DNA from: Pyropia yezoensis
Taxonomy: Eukaryota; Rhodophyta; Bangiophyceae; Bangiales; Bangiaceae
Assembly (NCBI GenBank): GCA_009829735.1
Contig: CM020618.1
Location: forward strand, 18,833,346-18,897,345
DNA: 64,000 bases
Direction: 5' to 3'
Shown here: piece after piece, positions 60,888-64,000 of the stretch
Numbering within the stretch: the first letter of the stretch is position 1
How the letters are laid out: every line of letters begins with the position of its first letter
Made by a program: the position numbers and the translations under genes
Notes under the pieces: generated by a model
Seen by the model: only the letters and a program-made list of their open reading frames with translations
Database searches by the model: none
What the model was told of the DNA's origin: nothing

Positions 60888-61979
60888 GCACCCCTGCCGA
60901 CGATGACGCCCTGGTCCTTCTGCCCCCCGAGCTCCCGCCCCCGATGGGGAAGACACTGCAGGTGGTGGCGGCGGCGGCAGCGGCGGCGTGGGCAACATGG
61001 GCGTCTCGGCCCGCTCCGCCCTGGCTGGCCGCGTCCGGCGGCGGCGGCTGCGTGCCGACGACGCCCCCCCCCCTGCTCACGTCGGTGGCGTCCCTTTTGG
61101 ACGACGTGGCCGCGTCCTCGCACGCGGGCCTCAGTGCCGCCCTTCGGGAGCACGTGTTTGTGGGCGTCGCGTCACGAGCGGCGGCCATCGTTCAGCACCG
61201 TACGCGGCTGCTGCTAGTGGACATCCCCGCGCTTGTCACCGAGCTGGTCTACCAACAGCTGCTCGTCCGGTTTGCCGACACGGACGCGGCGGTGCTTGTG
61301 CCCCCGCCGCCGCTGGCCGCCCTGGTCACCGCCGCATGGGGTGGGCGCGCCACGGGGGCGCGCGCCCCGCCGTTGGCGTCTGCGCCAACCACCGCCGCGG
61401 ACGCGGTGGCGCTGCTGGTCAGCCGCGCGCCGCTGCTTGACGAGTATTACTCACTCCGCATCGACGGCGGCGGCGGCTGCAACGGTGACGACGAGGGCGG
61501 TGACACAGACGGTGGTGGCGGCGACGGGGACGGGACGGGGACGGCAGCGGGGCGCCCGTGCTGTCGACCCTGCCCATGCCCCTCGAGGGCCTCCACCTCG
61601 ACCCCGTGGCGGTGCCTGCCCTGCTGGTGCGGCTGGCGACGGCGGTGGACTGGACCGCCGAGGGCCCCTGCCTTGAGGGCATTGCGCGGGAGGTGGCCGC
61701 CGCGTTTGGTCGCCACTGGGTGCCCGCCGCGGCGCTGGCCGCCGGCGTCGACGGCGCCGACGACGCGGCGGGCGCCGCGGCCGACGGGGCGACGCCAACG
61801 GGGGCGGCGCCGGGCGGTGCCGGCCCCGACGCGGCCGCGCCCGCGAGTGGCTGCTGCGGCACGTGGTGTTTGAGAGCCTGCGGGTGGGCTTTGAGGCGCC
61901 CCAGGCATTTGCGAGCGCGGGGGTCGTGCAGGAGATGACCTCCCTAGAGCGGCTGTACCGCATCTTTGAGCGGTGCTGA
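60888..61979 (+). CDS. MLH1: DNA mismatch repair protein MLH1, C-terminal part
   Basis: This is the dimerisation domain of MutL homologue 1, partner of PMS1/PMS2 in mismatch repair. Matches: LLTSVASLLDDVAASSH, EHVFVGVASRAAAIVQHRTR, LLLVDIPALVTELVYQQLLV, RFAD, LLDEYYSLRIDGGG, LSTLPMPLEGLHLDPVAVPA, LLVRLATAVDWTAEGPCLEG, EWLLRHVVFESLRVGFEAPQ, and the extreme C-terminus LERLYRIFERC with the invariant FERC ending (its Cys completes the metal site of the PMS partner). The match needs two -1 frame changes, one in a GACGGG repeat near 61525-61540 and one near 61825-61845, both in GC-rich low-complexity inserts. The ATPase domain lies before the gap or is missing. Convergent with the next gene. Confidence 0.88.
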
Positions 61980-63064
61980 CGCCAAAGACGGCGCACGGGG
62001 GTGGCGGAGGGGGGTGGTGTCGAGGAAGGGGGGGGGGGGGTGGAGCCGGCGAGGAAGGCGGGGCGGAGCGGTGCGGTGTGGTGCGATGCGGTGTGGTGCT
62101 ACCAATGCGGTGCCGGGTTGGGCGACCAACCGCCTTGTCATCCCCCTGGACTCGGGCTTCCCGGCAGCGCCCGCCGCGCGGCCGCGGACGGACGCGCCGC
62201 CAGTTGGACCATCGGTCGCCCCGCGGCTATTGACGGCCGTCTCCCCAGGCCGGCAGCGAGCGCGCCGTGCCTTCCCCCCCCCTGCAGGGCCGCCACCGCA
62301 CGGGACCTGCCGCCCCCTCCCCACGCGTGCGGCGGGTGCCGGCCATGCCACACGCCTTGAGAAGAACGAGAAAGACAAGAAAAAAAGAGAGGAACACGCA
62401 GAGCGGGAGGACGGGTTATCGGTGACGGGGAGGGGGGGGGGAGAGGCACAGCAGGCAGTCGCTGCACGTGCCGCCCGCAATCGTGCCTCTGCGCGACACC
62501 CACCCCCACCACCCCCCTTCCACCGGGCGCGGCAGTGACCGCGGGCGACAGGCGACGAGGGACTGCGGGCAGTGGGCGACGATGGGACTGCGGGCAGCGG
62601 GCGACGACGGGCGGGCGGCCTGGACCCTGCGGCGCGTCCCAGCCACCCCCGGCGCCGCGAGCGTCCTGTATGGGCGCGCGGGCGTCCGCGGCGGAGCACG
62701 GGCGGCCGCGGCCGCGGGCCCGCGGCGGAGCCCGGCCGGTGCCCCGGACCGTGCGGCCGCCCCCTCGAACCCCCTCGGCGACAAAGTCGGCAGCGCTGAG
62801 ACGGTTGTCAGCCGACACCCCGTCGACACACTGGTGGCGGGTGAGGGGCGCGGAGAGGGGGCCGCCGCGCCGCGGGGCTCCTCCCCGCACAGCGTGGAGA
62901 GAGGGGGGCGGGAGGCGGGGGCAAGCCAAACGCCAAGTAAGGGAGGGCGGTCAAAGGGGGGGGAGAGGGGGGAAGCGCACCGGCGGCACCGCGACGCGCC
63001 GCAGAGACCCCGCAGCCCCCTTGCCCCCCCCCCCCCGGCTGCTGTCGCAGCGGCCCGCCTGGGG
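61980..63064. other. Convergent intergenic region
   Basis: About 1.1 kb between two stop codons with short imperfect repeats (GCGGTGTGGTGC at about 62080-62100; GGGCAGYGGGCGACGA at about 62568-62610) and an A-rich patch near 62360-62400. No gene seen. Confidence 0.55.
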
Positions 63065-63772
63065 CTAGAGCCCATACGCGCGGCGCAGCACCGGGACGCG
63101 GTCCACGCCAGAGGCGGCAAGGACGTCCAGCACCCCCGCCGCCGTCGTACGCTCGGGTGGCCCCCAAAACAGCAGCACCAGGCCAAACCGGTCGGCGTCG
63201 ACAAACGCCCACAGCACCTCGGCCGCCGCGGCGGGCGTCATGGGGTAAGGGTGGCCGGCGCGGCGGGGGGCGGCGGCAGCAGCAGCAGCGGCGGCGGCGG
63301 TGGCGTCGTCCGCACTACCCCCTCCCCCTTCCCCGCTTCGGCCGGCCACCCCGGCCGTTGGCACCGCCGCCCCTGTGCAAGTCGATCCGGCTGCTGCCGC
63401 TGCTGCGGCTGCCGCTGACGCTGCCGTCCCTTCCGCCAGCGCCGCTGACGGCGGCGCCCCCCCCGACGCCCCGCCCCCCCCCGGCAGCGCCGCCGCGACT
63501 GCCGCAACCACCTCGGCGAGCACCTCTGGCGTGAGCGTCGCGCCCAGGGCGGCCGCCAGCGCCCGCCGCCCCCCCGCCGGCGGCGTCACGGCCGCAGCGA
63601 CGTAGGCGGCCCGGGCGGTGGGCGGGTGGGGCGGCCGCCCCAGCGCTGCCCAGTCGGCCGCAAACGCGGCGGGGCTGGCGGGGGGCGGGGGGAGGGGGGG
63701 GGTGCCGCCGCCGTCGGCGGCGGCGCGCAACAGGGGGGACGCCGCCGCCGCCGTCGTCGTGCCTTGCAGCAA
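63065..63772 (-). CDS. RPAP3_C-type domain protein, N-terminus not resolved
   Basis: The frame ends at 63065 (VDRVPVLRRAYGL) and is open upstream beyond 63772, where there is no ATG; the true start is further towards or past the window end. Two segments fit the RPAP3 C-terminal domain: SPAAFAADWAALGRPPHPPT, TLTPEVLAEVVAAVAAAL, and after an Ala/Gly insert AAAEVLWAFVDADRFGLVLL, FWGPPERTTAAGVLDVLAAS. RPAP3 is the TPR co-chaperone of the R2TP/HSP90 complex that assembles RNA polymerase II and other machines; related domains occur in dynein-assembly factors. No TPR repeat is visible in the window, so the exact family member is uncertain. Confidence 0.6.
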   Translation of the reverse strand: MLQGTTTAAAASPLLRAAADGGGTPPLPPPPASPAAFAADWAALGRPPHPPTARAAYVAAAVTPPAGGRRALAAALGATLTPEVLAEVVAAVAAALPGGGGASGGAPPSAALAEGTAASAAAAAAAAAGSTCTGAAVPTAGVAGRSGEGGGGSADDATAAAAAAAAAAPRRAGHPYPMTPAAAAEVLWAFVDADRFGLVLLFWGPPERTTAAGVLDVLAASGVDRVPVLRRAYGL

Positions 63773-64000
63773 GGCGGGGGCGGCGGGGGCCGGCGGGGGC
63801 GGCGGCCGCCGACGCGGGCCGCGTGGTGGCCAACGGCGCCCGCCCCAGTGGCGACCGACGCGCCGCTGCGCGGGGAGTGACGGTGCGCCCGGTGCGGGCG
63901 GGGGGGCGGCGGCGGCGGCCGCCGCCGCCGCCGCCGTCCCATTGCCAATGTGGCCAGTGACGCCACCGCGTGGCGACCCGCCGCCGTCACCCCCACCGCC
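63773..64000. other. GC-rich window end
   Basis: Likely upstream coding or leader sequence of the preceding minus-strand gene; Pro/Arg-rich in its frame. Nothing else recognised. Confidence 0.4.

Overview
This window is nuclear DNA from a very GC-rich eukaryote. The genes are mostly intronless, with alanine, glycine and proline runs inserted between conserved blocks. Several proteins are eukaryote-specific (phosphopantothenate-cysteine ligase of the animal/plant type, SET/MYND protein, MLH1, RPAP3-type domain). One clean GT-AG intron interrupts a housekeeping gene, and long poly-C and poly-G tracts are everywhere. This style is most like bangiophyte red algae (Porphyra/Pyropia), but that is an inference from composition and gene structure, not a database match.

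Layout. 1-6.2 kb: GC-rich sequence with a Cys-Pro repeat ORF, then a damaged copy of the branched-chain 2-oxoacid dehydrogenase E1 alpha gene. 6.3-9.4 kb: a large low-complexity protein with a chromodomain-like segment, convergent with a Sua5-type threonylcarbamoyl-AMP synthase (10-11.6 kb). 14.3-17.2 kb: a glutathione S-transferase and a SET/MYND protein. 17.6-18.4 kb: an AT-richer, MITE-like nested inverted repeat. 18.6-19.3 kb: a YkgJ-type metal-chelating protein. 19.3-22.6 kb: first copy of a split segmental duplication, enclosing a broken GNAT acetyltransferase. 23.1-27.3 kb: tRNA dimethylallyltransferase and phosphopantothenate-cysteine ligase, head to head. 27.8-29.1 kb: an unrecognised basic protein. 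29.1-38.7 kb: mostly no recognisable genes except a small DUF1761-like membrane protein. 38.7-40.4 kb: two minisatellite arrays. 41.2-43.8 kb: second copy of the duplication, with an expanded array of perfect palindromes, leading into a membrane-anchored HExxH metallopeptidase-like protein (43.7-45.6 kb). 46.2-47.3 kb: a secreted protein. 51.3-59.9 kb: a KDZ-superfamily DNA transposon (zinc-finger transposase plus an 890-residue divergent companion). 60.4-60.9 kb: a 500-N assembly gap. 60.9-62.0 kb: the C-terminal half of MLH1. 63.1 kb to the end: an RPAP3_C-type domain.

How the genes relate. There is no operon logic. Neighbours of common theme are Sua5 and the dimethylallyltransferase (both modify A37 of tRNA, giving t6A and i6A) and the dimethylallyltransferase/coenzyme A gene pair sharing one intergenic region. 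Several conserved genes (E1 alpha, YkgJ, GNAT, MLH1) change reading frame, mostly at homopolymer or G-rich tracts. Either the assembly has indels there or these copies are decaying, so their exact protein ends should be treated with care. Because the DNA is so GC-rich, stop codons are rare and long open frames occur on both strands; most were discarded as shadows.
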